Made by a program: the position numbers and the translations under genes. 64,000 bases of DNA from Microvirga aerophila. GTDB taxonomy: Bacteria > Pseudomonadota > Alphaproteobacteria > Rhizobiales > Beijerinckiaceae. The DNA lies in the NCBI RefSeq assembly GCF_003332305.1, contig NZ_QOIO01000021.1:1-64000 (forward strand). Direction: 5' to 3'. Shown here piece by piece: positions 54,221 through 64,000 of this stretch (position 1 is its first letter; each line of letters begins with the position of its first letter). Below the pieces are notes generated by a model. It searched no databases, was not told the origin of the DNA, and saw only the letters and a program-made list of their open reading frames with translations.

Positions 54221-55368
54221 ACGGCGAGGCGCTGAAGCGCGCCTTTACGGCCCGGGCTGAGGCGCTTGGCTTCGACGTGGTGCGGATCGCCCGGCCGGAC
54301 GCGATCCCGCTCGCGCCTGAACGCCTCCAGGCCTGGCTGGCAGAGGGCTATCATGGCTCCATGGACTGGATGGCCGAGACGGCGGAGCGCCGGGCCGACC
54401 CTCAGGCGCTCTGGCCCGAGGTGCGCAGCGTCATCCTGCTCGGGCTCAATTACGGCCCCGTGGACGACCCGCTCGCAACCCTCGGCCAGAAGGACCGGGC
54501 CTCGATCTCGGTCTACGCCCGCAACCGCGATTACCATGACGTGATCAAGGGCAAGCTGAAGGAGGCCGCGGGCTTCCTGGCGTCCCGAGCCTCGTCCGAC
54601 GTGAAGGTGTTCGTGGACACGGCCCCGGTCATGGAGAAGCCCCTGGCGGAGGCCGCAGGCCTCGGCTGGCAGGGCAAGCACACGGTCATCGTCTCCCGCG
54701 AGTTCGGGAACTGGCTCTTCCTCGGGGCGATCTTCACGACAGCGGAGCTGCCGGCGGACGCGCCGGAGCGGGACCATTGCGGCTCCTGCCGCCGCTGCCT
54801 CGACGTGTGCCCCACCAAGGCCTTCCCGGCTCCGTATCAGCTCGATGCCCGGCGCTGCATCTCGTACCTGACCATCGAGCACAAGGGGCATATCCCGGCG
54901 GATCTGCGGGAGGGAGTCGGCAACCGGGTCTTCGGCTGCGACGATTGCCTGGCGGTCTGCCCCTGGAACAAGTTCGCCCAGGCCGGGCGGGAGGCGCGGC
55001 TGGTGCAGCGGGACGACCTCGCGGCCCTGCCGCTGGCGGAGCTTGCCCGCCTCGACGACCCGGCTTTCCGGGTTCGGTTTGCCGGCACACCGATCAAGCG
55101 CACGGGTCGCGACCGGTTCATCCGCAACATTCTGATCGCTATCGGCAATTCGGGCGATCCCGCCCTGGCCGGGGAGGCCGTGCGCCTGCTCGACGATGCG
55201 TCGCCGCTCGTGCGGGCCATGGCCGTCTGGGCTATCGGCCGGCTGCTGCCATCCGAGACGGTTGCGGCGCATCGCAACGGCCGGTGGGAGCGCGAGGACG
55301 ATGCGGATGTGCGCGAGGAGTGGCGGCGCATCGCACCGGCCGCATCTCGCGCCGAGGCAGCCGCATGA
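54091..55368 (+). CDS. queG: epoxyqueuosine reductase QueG
   Basis: QueG makes queuosine in tRNA from epoxyqueuosine, using cobalamin and two [4Fe-4S] clusters. The recognisable protein begins near 54220 ([20 protein letters not shown]). It has the cluster motifs [20 protein letters not shown] and [15 protein letters not shown] and a C-terminal HEAT-like tail ([20 protein letters not shown]). No ATG, GTG or TTG is in frame near the expected start. The nearest are TTG 54118 and ATG 54091, inside the upstream GST gene; 54091 is listed here by default. An unusual start codon or a frameshift is possible. The stop overlaps the epimerase start (ATGA). Confidence 0.88.
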   Translation: MGRERNSEALVRQDQIPAVLSRAPGRAGAGHGSGGALRQPGLLDGEALKRAFTARAEALGFDVVRIARPDAIPLAPERLQAWLAEGYHGSMDWMAETAERRADPQALWPEVRSVILLGLNYGPVDDPLATLGQKDRASISVYARNRDYHDVIKGKLKEAAGFLASRASSDVKVFVDTAPVMEKPLAEAAGLGWQGKHTVIVSREFGNWLFLGAIFTTAELPADAPERDHCGSCRRCLDVCPTKAFPAPYQLDARRCISYLTIEHKGHIPADLREGVGNRVFGCDDCLAVCPWNKFAQAGREARLVQRDDLAALPLAELARLDDPAFRVRFAGTPIKRTGRDRFIRNILIAIGNSGDPALAGEAVRLLDDASPLVRAMAVWAIGRLLPSETVAAHRNGRWEREDDADVREEWRRIAPAASRAEAAA

Positions 55369-56246
55369 AGCTGTTCGTCTTCGGGCTCAGTTACACGGCC
55401 CAGGCCTTCATCCGGTTCAAACATGCCCAGTGGTCGCGGATCAGCGGAACGGTGCGGCATGCCGACAAGGCCAGACAATTGCAGCTCGCAGGCATTCAGG
55501 CTTACCCGTTGATGGAGGAGTTCGATGCGTCAGGTCTCGCGGCGGACATCCGCTCGGCCGATGCGCTCTTGGTCTCCGCCCCGCCCTCCAATGACGGAGA
55601 CCCTTGCCTTGGCCGATTCAGGGAGATCATCGCGTCGGCCGATAACCTCCGCTGGATTGGATATCTGTCCACGACCGGAATTTACGGCGACCACGGCGGC
55701 GCCTGGATCGATGAACGAACCCCTCCGTCGCCGCAAAGCACCCGCTCGGTGGAGCGGCTTGCCGCAGAGCAGGACTGGCGGACATTCAGCCGGGACGCGG
55801 GGAAGCCCGTCCAAGTCTTTCGCCTGTCCGGCATCTATGGCCCGGGGCGCAACCCCCTGGTGAGCCTCGCCCAAGGCAAGGCCCACCGCATCGTCAAGCC
55901 TGGCCAGGTGTTCAGCCGCATTCACGTGGACGACATCGCGGCCGTCCTTTGGGCCTCGATGCAGCGGAGCCGGCAAGGCGCGGTCTACAATGTCGCCGAC
56001 GACGAGCCCGCGCCGCCTCAGGATGTGGTCACCTATGCGGCGCATCTTGCAAACGTCGCGCCACCCCCGGAAGTCCCCTATGAGACAGCTGACCTGAGCC
56101 CCATGGCCCGGAGCTTCTACGCCGAGAACAAGCGGGTCTCGAATCGCCTGATCAAGGAGGAACTGGGGGTGCGGCTCAGCTATCCTACTTACCGGGAGGG
56201 ATTGCAGGCCCTCTATGAGGCTGGAGAATATGCTCCCGTGGCGTGA
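55365..56246 (+). CDS. NAD-dependent epimerase/dehydratase family protein (YeeZ-like)
   Basis: 293 residues, extended SDR fold. The N-terminal segment is [14 protein letters not shown] instead of the canonical GxxGxxG, as in the YeeZ-like branch. Other segments are [28 protein letters not shown] and [13 protein letters not shown], with a Y-x3-K-like site not clearly preserved. Substrate unknown. It is coupled to queG by an ATGA overlap. The 3' end overlaps the convergent acyltransferase gene by 34 bases. Confidence 0.85.
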   Translation: MKLFVFGLSYTAQAFIRFKHAQWSRISGTVRHADKARQLQLAGIQAYPLMEEFDASGLAADIRSADALLVSAPPSNDGDPCLGRFREIIASADNLRWIGYLSTTGIYGDHGGAWIDERTPPSPQSTRSVERLAAEQDWRTFSRDAGKPVQVFRLSGIYGPGRNPLVSLAQGKAHRIVKPGQVFSRIHVDDIAAVLWASMQRSRQGAVYNVADDEPAPPQDVVTYAAHLANVAPPPEVPYETADLSPMARSFYAENKRVSNRLIKEELGVRLSYPTYREGLQALYEAGEYAPVA

Positions 56247-57154
56247 CGGTTCGCGGCCGGTCCGAAGTGGTCGATGTAGCGCGGATTGATGGCCGAGACC
56301 GGCAGGATCACGAGCACGTCCGTGGTGCCGAATTCATGGTCCACCACCGCGCCCCGGCCGAAACTGGCGCCAAGGCGCAGGTATCCCTTGATCATCGGCG
56401 GCAGGGCATGCAGAGCCGCCTTGGGATCCACCGCCGCCTTGGGCAGGAGGTCCATGGGGGTGTAGCGCTCAGGAACGGCGCTGGCCTGCCATTCCGGCGG
56501 CGCAGCGGCGTAGTGGTGCAGGAAGCTCAAGGGCAGAGCAAGCGCCCGAGGGTCGGTGCCCTCTAGGCTGGCACAGCCGATCATCACGTCGATCCGGTGG
56601 TGGAGCACGTAGGTCCAGATCCCGTGCCACAGCAATTCCACCGTGCGCTTGTTGCGATAGGGCTTGAGCACGCAGGAGCGCCCAAGCTCCAGGAAACGCA
56701 AGCTCGGATGCGTGTCGATCAGGGGAGCGATGTCGTATTCGCCCGCCGTGTAGAAGCCCAGACTTCCCTCCGCCACCTCCTGGCGCAGGAGACGATAGGT
56801 GCCGACGACCTGCGGTTCCGATCCGGTCTCGTGGTCGAGGACCAGGAGATGGTCGCAGACGGCGTCGTAGTCATCGACGTCCTGGCGCGTGAGCAGGGAC
56901 GCTCCGCGCGGAGCCGCCGACATCTCCTCGAAGAAGACCTCGAAGCGCAGCTTCTGCGCCTGCCTGATCTCCTCCGCGCCCGTAGCTAGCCGAACCTCCA
57001 GGGAGCCGATGCGGCCAAGGACCGGACCCAGGCCGCCGTGATCGCAAACCTGCCTCGGACGCTCCGGGAGGAGACCGGCCACGGTCTCATGCAGGCCGGT
57101 CCCGTCCAGGGCGCCCGGAGCCTGCGGGGCCTCGGTCAACGGAGACGAAATCAT
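56213..57154 (-). CDS. olsB: ornithine-acyl carrier protein N-acyltransferase (OlsB-like)
   Basis: 313 residues. GNAT-fold acyltransferase of the OlsB group, which makes lyso-ornithine lipid for the membrane: EIRQAQKLRFEVFFEEMSAA, DYDAVCDHLLVLDH, VVGTYRLLRQEVAEG, FLELGRSCVLKPYRNKRTVE and CASLEGTDPRALALPLSFLH. The start at 57154 has GAGG closely upstream; 57223 and 57283 are alternatives. OlsA is not in the window. Together with pmtA this indicates a membrane with rhizobial-type lipids. Confidence 0.85.
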   Translation of the reverse strand: MISSPLTEAPQAPGALDGTGLHETVAGLLPERPRQVCDHGGLGPVLGRIGSLEVRLATGAEEIRQAQKLRFEVFFEEMSAAPRGASLLTRQDVDDYDAVCDHLLVLDHETGSEPQVVGTYRLLRQEVAEGSLGFYTAGEYDIAPLIDTHPSLRFLELGRSCVLKPYRNKRTVELLWHGIWTYVLHHRIDVMIGCASLEGTDPRALALPLSFLHHYAAAPPEWQASAVPERYTPMDLLPKAAVDPKAALHALPPMIKGYLRLGASFGRGAVVDHEFGTTDVLVILPVSAINPRYIDHFGPAANRHATGAYSPAS

Positions 57155-57298
57155 AGAAGCCTCGCTCGAACGCGTTCCTGGTCTTCTGTTGGAATTCGAT
57201 CCAACTGCCTTGCGTTGGGACATAACGCTCTTTTCGAACGGTTTCGTGACAGGAAATATCAAGGAGACGGGAGGCCTTATCAAGGATTGACCGGAGTG

Positions 57299-58836
57299 TC
57301 ACGCCGCGGCCGGCCGCCTGTCCGCGTGCGCCCGGTAGGAGAGCGCCTCCGCCAGATGAATGCGCCGGACCTTCTCCTCTCCGTCGAGATCGGCGAGGGT
57401 GCGTGCGACCTTCAGGACCCGGTGGAAGCCCCGTGCCGAGAGCCGCATGGCGTTCGCCGCGTCCCGGATCAGGGACAGGCCTTCCGCATCCGGTTGCGCG
57501 ACCTCCTCCAGGATAGGGGCCGGGTAGGCCGCATTGGTGGAAATGCCGTCGAGGTTGAGAGCGCCGTAGCGTTGCGCCTGCCGCTCCCGGGCTGCGGCTA
57601 CCCGGGCCGCCACGTCCGCCGATCCCTCGACGAGCGGCGGCAGGATCAGGTCCGCCGCCGTGACGGCCGGCACGTCGATGACCAGGTCGATCCGGTCGAG
57701 GAGAGGGCCTGACAGCCGGGCCTGATACTGGGCGATGCAGCGCTCGTTCGGCTGGCGACGGCAGACATAGCCGGGTTCGGTCGCCTGTCCGCAGCGGCAG
57801 GGATTCATGGCGGCCACGAGCTGGAAGCGCGCCGGGTAGGTGACACGATGATTGGCCCGCGCGATGAGAATTTCCCCTGCTTCGAGGGCTGCCGCAGGGA
57901 ATCGAGCACCTGGGGCTGGAACTCGGGCAACTCGTCGAGGAACAGGACGCCGTGATGGGCAAGGGAGGCTTCGCCCGGCCGGGCGTTGAGGCCCCCACCC
58001 ACCAGGGCGGCCATGGAGGCGGAGTGGTGGGGCGCGCGAAACGGGCGGCGGTTGGACAAGGCGCCGTTCGCCAATAGCCCTGCCACGGATTGGATCATCG
58101 AGACTTCGAGCAGTTCCCGTGGCGAAAGCGGCGGCAGGATCGACGGGAGGCGCTGGGCCAGCATGGATTTGCCGGCGCCGGGCGGCCCATTCATCAGGAG
58201 GTTATGCGCGCCGGCCGCCGCGATCTCGAGCGTCCGTTTGGCGCTCTCCTGTCCCTTGATGTCGCGCAGATCCGGCAAGGAACCGGAGGCCCGCATGATG
58301 GCGGGCTCAGGCCTAGCCATCACCTGAGTCCCCTTGAAGTGGTTGGCGAGCTGGATCAGGGATTGGGGCGCCAGGATGTCGATGTCGCGGCTCGCCCATG
58401 CGGCTTCCGAGCCGCTGGCCTCCGGGCAGATCAGCCCATGCTGACGCTCGACGGCCGCCATGGCGGCCGGAAGGACGCCGGCCACCGGAGTGATCGATCC
58501 GTCGAGGGCAAGTTCTCCCAACACCGTGAAACCGTTCAGGGCATCGGAAGGAATGGCTCCGATCGCCGCCATGATGCCCAGCGCGATGGGCAGGTCGTAA
58601 TGGCTGCCTACCTTGGGAAGATCGGCGGGCGCGAGATTGACCGTGATCCTTTTGGCCGGCAGCGCCAGGCCCGAGGCGATCAGGGCCGAGCGGACGCGCT
58701 CACGGGACTCGGCCACCGCCTTGTCGGGAAGGCGGACGACCGCGAAGGCCACATTGCCCGGCGAGATCTGAACCTGGACATCGACCGCCCTCGCGTCGAT
58801 GCCCTCGAACGCGACCGTCGCAATACGCATCACCAT
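57299..58836 (-). pseudogene. comM: ComM/YifB Mg-chelatase-like ATPase, frameshifted
   Basis: Two adjacent minus-strand frames together make a complete ComM/YifB protein of about 512 residues. The first (58836-57805) has the Lon-like domain and the AAA core with GPPGAGKS at 217-224 and [20 protein letters not shown]. The second begins near 57860 and includes AAMNPCRCG and the C-terminal domain (LSGPLLDRIDLVIDVPAV). The break is at 57886-57888: on the minus strand CAGCCC should be followed by one more C to keep the family reading [21 protein letters not shown]. One missing base restores everything, so this is either a recent mutation or a sequencing error. ComM promotes branch migration during natural transformation. 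Confidence 0.88.
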
Positions 58837-58940
58837 TAGCTCGACCTCCGGCAGGTGCGCGACTCTAACGCGATGCGGCGCAATGGTATAGAGTTGCTAA
58901 AAATGATGTGGTGAACAATGCCGCAACCTCTGAAAAGGCC

Positions 58941-58965
58941 GGAACCCTGAGCCGTCCTTTGCGTT
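58941..58965 (+). promoter_or_regulatory. EcfG-type promoter upstream of the response regulator region
   Basis: GGAAC (58941-58945), 16 bases, CGTT (58962-58965), an exact general stress consensus on the plus strand. The first strong ribosome site downstream is at 59025 and the response regulator starts at 59457, so the transcript may carry two short frames or a long leader first. Confidence 0.65.
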
Positions 58966-59039
58966 GAGTCCCACTGTCCTAGAACCACACTGCAGTGGCG
59001 ACAGGGGATCGAGCCCTTTGGGGCGGGAGGAGACAAGCC

Positions 59040-59126
59040 ATGAAGCAGGCTGGTTCATGCTTGCCCACTCATTCGCCTGCGTGGCTGCTCCGGCGGCTAT
59101 CGGGGTTGAGCACGTTCAGAGCATGA
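59040..59126 (+). CDS. possible 28-residue peptide or leader frame
   Basis: ATG at 59040 has a near-perfect ribosome site GGGAGGAG seven bases before it and lies 75 bases after the EcfG-type promoter. The frame codes only 28 residues, with a helix-like AWLLRRLSG segment, and ends in an ATGA overlap with the next frame. It could be a small protein, a translational leader, or a remnant. Evidence is limited to the ribosome site and the coupling. Confidence 0.35.
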   Translation: MKQAGSCLPTHSPAWLLRRLSGLSTFRA

Positions 59127-59467
59127 TAAAAGTGAAGTCCTGCCTCCATGACACGACGCCGCGACAAATCCTCGGAGCGGCCTTCCGATCATCCCGAATG
59201 TCCATGCTGACGAGCCGCTCCTGCCGGAAGCAGCGTTCGAGCCGTGATGAGTCCACGCCCAAGGGCGTCGCCGAACTATTCAACAGCCTGGACGAGCAGA
59301 CTGCGGCGACCCAGATCGGCCGCAGGATCACCTTCGTGGCCCGGACTCGGGCACCCTCCCTGAACACGGGAGGTTTCTATCAATCCTCGGCTGGTATGTT
59401 CATCCGGCCAGACCGCGCGGAAACGGTCATGCCCATGGACGCTGAGGAGGTTCAGGTTGAGCGCTGA
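59123..59467 (+). CDS. doubtful 114-residue frame before the response regulator
   Basis: The frame starts in the ATGA overlap and ends overlapping the TTG start of the response regulator by 11 bases. The residue make-up (many Ser, Arg, Cys, Thr) is unlike the well-behaved proteins around it and no family is recognised. A different frame gives a more protein-like short stretch near 59190, so a decayed gene is also possible. It is listed because it bridges an otherwise empty 490 bases between the promoter and the response regulator. Confidence 0.25.
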   Translation: MIKVKSCLHDTTPRQILGAAFRSSRMSMLTSRSCRKQRSSRDESTPKGVAELFNSLDEQTAATQIGRRITFVARTRAPSLNTGGFYQSSAGMFIRPDRAETVMPMDAEEVQVER

Positions 59468-59906
59468 GAAGTCCCTGCGCATCCTCATTGTCGAGGACGA
59501 AATACTGATTGCCCTGGAGTTGGAGAACCTGCTCCAAGACGAGGGGCATGACGTCGTCGGCATGGCCGCGTCCAGCAAGCAGGCCCTGACCCTTGGCAGG
59601 GATCTCACCCCGGATCTTGCTTTCGTCGATATCCACCTCGCCGATGGGCCCACGGGAGTCGACGTCGCGCGCCACTTCACTAATGAGCTTGGCATCACCG
59701 TGCTCTTCATGACGGCCAACGCCAAGCGCATCCCGGACGATTGCGCCGGCGCCCGGGGCGTGATTGCCAAACCCTATACGGAGCGCGGCGTCAGAGAGGC
59801 TCTGGCCTATGTGATGGCAGAGCAGGACGAGGAGCAGCCAAACCGGACCATGACGTTCGTTCCGTTCGGCGCTCTTTCACGAGAGGACAGTTCCTCGCTG
59901 TCCTGA
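59457..59906 (+). CDS. single-domain response regulator
   Basis: 149 residues, one CheY-type receiver domain (8-120): acidic pair in ILIVEDEILIALELENLL, phospho-acceptor aspartate in LAFVDIHLADG, threonine in LFMTANAKR and lysine in GVIAKPYTERG. A short unstructured tail follows and no output domain is present. It resembles the single-domain receivers that feed the general stress pathway in alphaproteobacteria and the receiver half of PhyR, but it lacks a sigma-like domain. The TTG start at 59457 is set by GAGGAGG six bases upstream. An EcfG-type promoter lies 490 bases upstream. Confidence 0.88.
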   Translation: MSAEKSLRILIVEDEILIALELENLLQDEGHDVVGMAASSKQALTLGRDLTPDLAFVDIHLADGPTGVDVARHFTNELGITVLFMTANAKRIPDDCAGARGVIAKPYTERGVREALAYVMAEQDEEQPNRTMTFVPFGALSREDSSSLS

Positions 59907-59989
59907 GATCCTGGCTCATGACAGACATCGCCCATAGGCCTCATCCTGAGGAGGCTGTCAGGCCGTCTCGAAGGACCGGGCCGGAAAGT

Positions 59990-62713
59990 TCACTGCTGCG
60001 CCTTCAGGCGGTAGAGCGCTTCCAGGGCTTCCCGAGGCGTCATCTGGTCGGGATCGATGCCGTCTAGCGCTTCCCGCAGCGGGTCCCGCTTCGGTTGCGT
60101 CGGTTGCGTCCGAACGGGAGCCGCGAAAAGCGGCAGATCGTCCACCAGGGCGCGTTTCGGGCTTTCCCTGTCGGACCGCTCCAACTCGCTCAAGATCGTC
60201 TTGGCACGCTCCACCACGGCCAAGGGCAGGCCAGCGAGGCGCGCCACCTGCAGGCCATAGGACCGGTCCGCCGCGCCTGGCACGACCTCGTGCAGGAACA
60301 CCACCTCGCCATTCCATTCCGTGACCTTCAGGGTCGCGTTGGCGATGCGCGGCATGCGGTCGGCGAGGGCTGTCAGTTCGTGGAAGTGGGTGGCGAAGAG
60401 GGCGCGGCAGCGGTTTGCCTCGTGCAGGTGCTCGATGGCCGCCCAGGCGATGGACAAGCCGTCGAAGGTGGCGGTGCCGCGGCCGATCTCGTCGAGGATG
60501 ACGAGGGAGCGGGACGTGGCCTGGTTCAGGATCGCCGCCGTCTCCACCATCTCGACCATGAACGTGGATCGCCCGCGCGCCAGATCGTCCGCTGCGCCGA
60601 CACGGGAGAAAAGCCGGTCGACGATTCCGATATGCGCCTCCCGGGCAGGCACGAACGATCCCATCTGGGCCAGCACCACAATCAGGGCGTTCTGGCGCAG
60701 ATACGTTGATTTACCGCCCATGTTGGGGCCGGTGATCAGGAGAATGTGCCCGGCATCCTTGCCTGAAAGGTTCGAGTCGTTCGCAATGAAGGCAGCGCCT
60801 TCGCGTTTGAGGGCTGCTTCCACGACCGGGTGGCGACCGCCCCTGATGTGGAAGGTCAGCCCGGTGTCGATGGTGGGCCGCCTCCAATCGAGGCGCACGG
60901 CGAGGTCCGCCAGCGCCGCCGTCACGTCCACCACCGCGATGGCCTCGGCCGCGCGGGCGATGTCGGCCGATAGGTCGATGAGGTCCTGCGCCAGGGTGTC
61001 GAACAGACCAAGCTCGATCCGAAGCGCCCGGTCGGATGCGGAAGCGATCTTCGATTCGAGTTCGCCGAGCTCCAGAGTGGAGAAGCGCATGGCGCCCGCC
61101 ATAGTCTGGCGGTGGACGAAAGTGTCTTTCCAGGGCTCCTTGAGCAGGTCCTCGCCCACGTTCTGCGGCACCTCCACGAAGTAGCCGATCATGTGGTTGT
61201 GCTTGACGCGCAAGGTGCGGCAGCCCGTCTCCGCCGCGTAACGAGCCTGGAGCGCCGCGATGAAGCGACGGGAATCCTGCTGCAGCTCGCGCAATTCATC
61301 GAGGCTCTGATCGAACCCTGCGCGAACGAAGCCGCCGTCGCGCTTCAGGAGCGGCAGGTCCTCGGCAAGCGCCACCGCGAGCCGCTCGGCCACGTCCGTC
61401 CGCAGGGATTGCAGCAGTTCCGCCGCGCCCGAGAGCTCTTTCGGCAGGTTGGGCGTAATGGCGAGTTCGAGCCCCAGATCCCGCGCGGCGAACAGGCCAT
61501 CGCGCACGCAGGCTAGATCCCGCGGCCCGCCGCGTCCCAGGCCGAGGCGCGAGAGGGCTCGCGCCAGATCGGGCGAGCGTTTGAGGATGCGTCGCAGCCG
61601 GTCGCGCAGGTCTCCGTTTTCCACCAGGGACGCAACCGCGTCCTGTCTGTCGTGGATCAGGCCCGGATGGGTGAGGGGGCCGGCCAACCGGTCCGCAAGC
61701 AGCCGCGCGCCGCCGGGCGTCACCGTGCAATCGATGGTGGCGAGCAGGCTGCCGGACCGCTCGCCCGAGAGGGTCCGCGTGAGCTCGAGGTTGGCCCGGG
61801 TGGCGGAGTCGATGGCGAGCGCCGCTCCCGCATTGTCCCGCACGGGTGGGTTGAGGACCGGGCGGCTGCCGATCTGCGTCTTCTCGATATAGAACAGGGC
61901 GCTGCCGGCCGCCGTGATCTCGGCCCGGCTGAAGGAGCCGAACGCGTCCAGGGTTGCGACGCCGAAATGCTCCTTGAGCCGCCGCTCGGCCGATGCGGGA
62001 TCGAGGCCCTCGCGGGACAGGGGCGTGATGGAGGCCCTGGTCTCCCGCCAGAAGGCCGCGAGTTCGGGGTCGTCGTGGATGACGTCGGGCACCAGGATCT
62101 CGCGCGGCTCGAAACGGGCGATCTCGGCCGAAAGGCCCGCCCCATCCGTCTCGCTCAGGACGAAATGTCCTGTGGAAATATCCACGGCCGCCAAGGCGTA
62201 GCACCATTGCGTATCGGAGACGCGGCGGCGCGCAATAGCCAGGAAGTAATTGGCGCGGCCCGGTTCGAGGAGGCGTTCCTCCGTGATGGTGCCCGGCGTG
62301 ACGAGGCGCACCACGTCGCGGCGCACCACGGATTTCGCTCCCCGCTTCTTGGCCTCGGCCGGATCCTCGGTCTGTTCGCAGACCGCCACCCGATGCCCCA
62401 GGCCGATCAGGCGCTGGAGGTAGTCGTCCGCCCGGTCCACGGGCACCCCGCACATGGGGATGTCCTGTCCCTGGTGCTTGCCGCGCTTGGTGAGCACGAT
62501 GCCGAGGGACTGGCTGGCGATTTCCGCATCTTCGAAGAAGAGCTCGTAGAAATCCCCCATCCGGTAGAACAGGAGGCTATCCGGATTCGCCGCCTTGATC
62601 TCGATATACTGTGCCATCATGGGCGTGACGCGGTTGTCCGGCACCGTCTTCGATGCGGAGGTCTCGGGCGTCGCGGGGGACTCGGCGGGCTGGTACAGGG
62701 CTTGTGATGACAT
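59990..62713 (-). CDS. mutS: DNA mismatch repair protein MutS
   Basis: 907 residues, standard alphaproteobacterial length. Mismatch-binding domain with [20 protein letters not shown] (the Phe-x-Glu wedge region), connector and clamp domains, then the ATPase domain with Walker [61 protein letters not shown] and [18 protein letters not shown]. The C-terminal dimerisation helices are present ([16 protein letters not shown]). The ATG at 62713 opens the frame. maeB is divergent with about 150 bases between. No mutL is nearby. Confidence 0.98.
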   Translation of the reverse strand: MSSQALYQPAESPATPETSASKTVPDNRVTPMMAQYIEIKAANPDSLLFYRMGDFYELFFEDAEIASQSLGIVLTKRGKHQGQDIPMCGVPVDRADDYLQRLIGLGHRVAVCEQTEDPAEAKKRGAKSVVRRDVVRLVTPGTITEERLLEPGRANYFLAIARRRVSDTQWCYALAAVDISTGHFVLSETDGAGLSAEIARFEPREILVPDVIHDDPELAAFWRETRASITPLSREGLDPASAERRLKEHFGVATLDAFGSFSRAEITAAGSALFYIEKTQIGSRPVLNPPVRDNAGAALAIDSATRANLELTRTLSGERSGSLLATIDCTVTPGGARLLADRLAGPLTHPGLIHDRQDAVASLVENGDLRDRLRRILKRSPDLARALSRLGLGRGGPRDLACVRDGLFAARDLGLELAITPNLPKELSGAAELLQSLRTDVAERLAVALAEDLPLLKRDGGFVRAGFDQSLDELRELQQDSRRFIAALQARYAAETGCRTLRVKHNHMIGYFVEVPQNVGEDLLKEPWKDTFVHRQTMAGAMRFSTLELGELESKIASASDRALRIELGLFDTLAQDLIDLSADIARAAEAIAVVDVTAALADLAVRLDWRRPTIDTGLTFHIRGGRHPVVEAALKREGAAFIANDSNLSGKDAGHILLITGPNMGGKSTYLRQNALIVVLAQMGSFVPAREAHIGIVDRLFSRVGAADDLARGRSTFMVEMVETAAILNQATSRSLVILDEIGRGTATFDGLSIAWAAIEHLHEANRCRALFATHFHELTALADRMPRIANATLKVTEWNGEVVFLHEVVPGAADRSYGLQVARLAGLPLAVVERAKTILSELERSDRESPKRALVDDLPLFAAPVRTQPTQPKRDPLREALDGIDPDQMTPREALEALYRLKAQQ

Positions 62714-62864
62714 CCTCTTGTCTTAGCAAAGCTGCTTGGTCCTTTCACCCGTGTCACAGGGTCCCCCGAAAGGGTGTGGACAAGTCTTGAGGGGAGGGGC
62801 GTGCATGCCTTAAGGTCGCAGGTCCTAACGGAAACGCCCCGCCACAAAAACAGCGATAAAACAG

Positions 62865-64000
62865 ATGAACGATCAGCCTCCGAGCCGTCGCAGCCGCCCG
62901 ACCTTCACGGACCAGGAGGCACTGCAATTCCACGCGCAAGGCCGCCCCGGAAAACTCGAGGTCGTCCCCACGAAGCCGATGGCAACCCAGCGTGACCTGT
63001 CGCTGGCCTATTCTCCGGGCGTTGCGGTTCCGGTGCTGGCCATCGCGGAAAACCCGTCGCTCGCCTTCGACTACACCACCCGGTCCAACATGGTGGCGGT
63101 GATTTCGAACGGAACCGCCATCCTGGGCCTTGGCAATCTCGGCGCGCTGGCCTCCAAGCCCGTGATGGAGGGCAAGTCGGTCCTGTTCAAGCGCTTCGCG
63201 GATGTGGATTCGATCGACCTCGAGGTCGACACGGAAGACGCCGACGCCTTCATCAACTGCGTGCGCTATCTCGGGCCTTCCTTCGGCGGCATCAATCTGG
63301 AGGACATCAAGGCGCCCGAGTGCTTCATCATCGAAGAGCGCCTGCGTGAGATCATGGACATTCCCGTGTTCCACGACGACCAGCACGGCACGGCCATCAT
63401 TGCGGCGGCCGGCCTCATCAACGCGCTGCATCTCACTGGGCGCGACATGGCCAAGACGAAGCTCGTGGTCAACGGTGCAGGCGCTGCCGGCATCGCTTGC
63501 ACGGAGCTTCTCAAGGCCATGGGATTTGCGCCCAACAACGTGATCCTGTGCGACACGAAGGGCGTGATCTATCGCGGGCGCACCGAGGGCATGAATCAGT
63601 GGAAATCGGCTCATGCGGCCGAAACCGACGACCGCACCCTGGCGGACGCCCTCAACGGGGCCGATGCAGTGTTCGGGCTTTCGGCCAAGGGAGCGTTCAC
63701 CGACGACATGATCCGCTCCATGGCGCCCAACCCCATCATCTTCGCCATGGCCAACCCGGATCCGGAAATCACCCCGGAGGAGGTGGCCCGCATCCGCGAC
63801 GACGTGATCATCGCCACGGGTCGCTCCGATTACCCAAACCAGGTGAACAACGTTCTCGGTTTCCCGTACATCTTTCGCGGGGCCCTCGACGTGCAGGCCA
63901 CCACCATCAACATGGAAATGAAGATCGCCGCCGCTCAGGCGTTGGCCGAACTCGCCCGCGAAGACGTTCCGGATGAGGTGGCGGCCGCCTACCAGGGCTC
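62865..64000 (+). CDS. maeB: NADP-dependent malic enzyme, N-terminal part (runs off window)
   Basis: The first 378 codons of an MaeB-type malic enzyme, open to the right edge. Malic enzyme domain: [54 protein letters not shown], then [20 protein letters not shown] and the dinucleotide motif [18 protein letters not shown]. It decarboxylates malate to pyruvate. Rhizobial MaeB proteins carry a phosphotransacetylase-like C-terminal domain, which would lie outside the window. The ATG at 62865 has only a weak ribosome site but gives the full domain. It is divergent from mutS, a conserved rhizobial pairing. Confidence 0.93.
   Translation, partial: MNDQPPSRRSRPTFTDQEALQFHAQGRPGKLEVVPTKPMATQRDLSLAYSPGVAVPVLAIAENPSLAFDYTTRSNMVAVISNGTAILGLGNLGALASKPVMEGKSVLFKRFADVDSIDLEVDTEDADAFINCVRYLGPSFGGINLEDIKAPECFIIEERLREIMDIPVFHDDQHGTAIIAAAGLINALHLTGRDMAKTKLVVNGAGAAGIACTELLKAMGFAPNNVILCDTKGVIYRGRTEGMNQWKSAHAAETDDRTLADALNGADAVFGLSAKGAFTDDMIRSMAPNPIIFAMANPDPEITPEEVARIRDDVIIATGRSDYPNQVNNVLGFPYIFRGALDVQATTINMEMKIAAAQALAELAREDVPDEVAAAYQG

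Overview
The window is about 64 kb of GC-rich chromosomal DNA from an alphaproteobacterium. It is most likely a member of the Hyphomicrobiales close to Methylobacteriaceae, for example Microvirga. This is inferred from gene families and gene order: a PmtA-type phospholipid methyltransferase next to pyrF, dnaJ and dnaK; hrcA divergent from rph-rdgB with hemW nearby; OlsB, DUF1127, DUF2852, DUF2244, DUF6894 and SPW-repeat proteins; EcfG-type and RpoH-type promoter sequences; and a SAM-II-like riboswitch. No transposase, integrase, prophage or CRISPR array was seen. The only RNA gene found is one tRNA-Ser(GGA).

Layout. 1-3.3 kb: tail of an SDR gene, then a decaying D-threonate-type operon (kdgT remnant, dtnK, pdxA2, deoR remnant). 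3.6-17.3 kb: tRNA-Ser, msrA, mepA, a divergent stress pair (membrane-tailed SDR and PRC-barrel protein), a histone-H1-like gene, a DMT exporter coupled to a RecD-like helicase, an orphan TRAP binding protein, a lytic transglycosylase, arsC, an MFS transporter and PAS/DUF6894 genes. 17.3-31.9 kb: lepA, hrcA, rph, rdgB, a DUF2852/TetR pair, hemW, a PEP-mutase-like enzyme, gshB, a lipid kinase, a DUF1127/LysR divergent pair, yraN, rsmI and a PBP-activator-like lipoprotein. 31.9-35.2 kb: OsmC and a sulfonate-type ABC operon behind a SAM-II-like element. 35.3-43.4 kb: glnD, grpE, a TRIC-type protein, an SPW protein, alkB, gpmA and dapB. 43.5-50.9 kb: two DUF1330 genes, a class D beta-lactamase, pyrF, pmtA, dnaJ, dnaK and an Ada-like protein. 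51-64 kb: DUF2244, nth, uppP, a FzlA-like GST, queG, an epimerase, olsB, a frameshifted comM, a response regulator, mutS and the start of maeB.

Common threads. Protein quality control is present (dnaK, dnaJ, grpE, hrcA, msrA), with an RpoH-type promoter before dnaK and a weaker one before grpE. Six exact matches to GGAAC-N16/17-CGTT occur, all in intergenic DNA, and five of them sit before plausible stress genes in the right orientation. This suggests that several accessory genes here belong to the EcfG general stress regulon. DNA repair (nth, mutS, alkB, Ada-like, a RecD-like helicase) and envelope functions (mepA, the lytic transglycosylase, uppP, the PBP activator, pmtA, olsB) are also well represented.

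The most interesting signals are the SAM-II-like leader with a near-consensus sigma70 promoter that would start transcription at the aptamer, the EcfG-type promoter set, the eroding D-threonate operon with both ends degraded, the single-base frameshift in comM, and a 135-140 bp repeat present twice. All functional statements are reasoned from the sequence without database searches.
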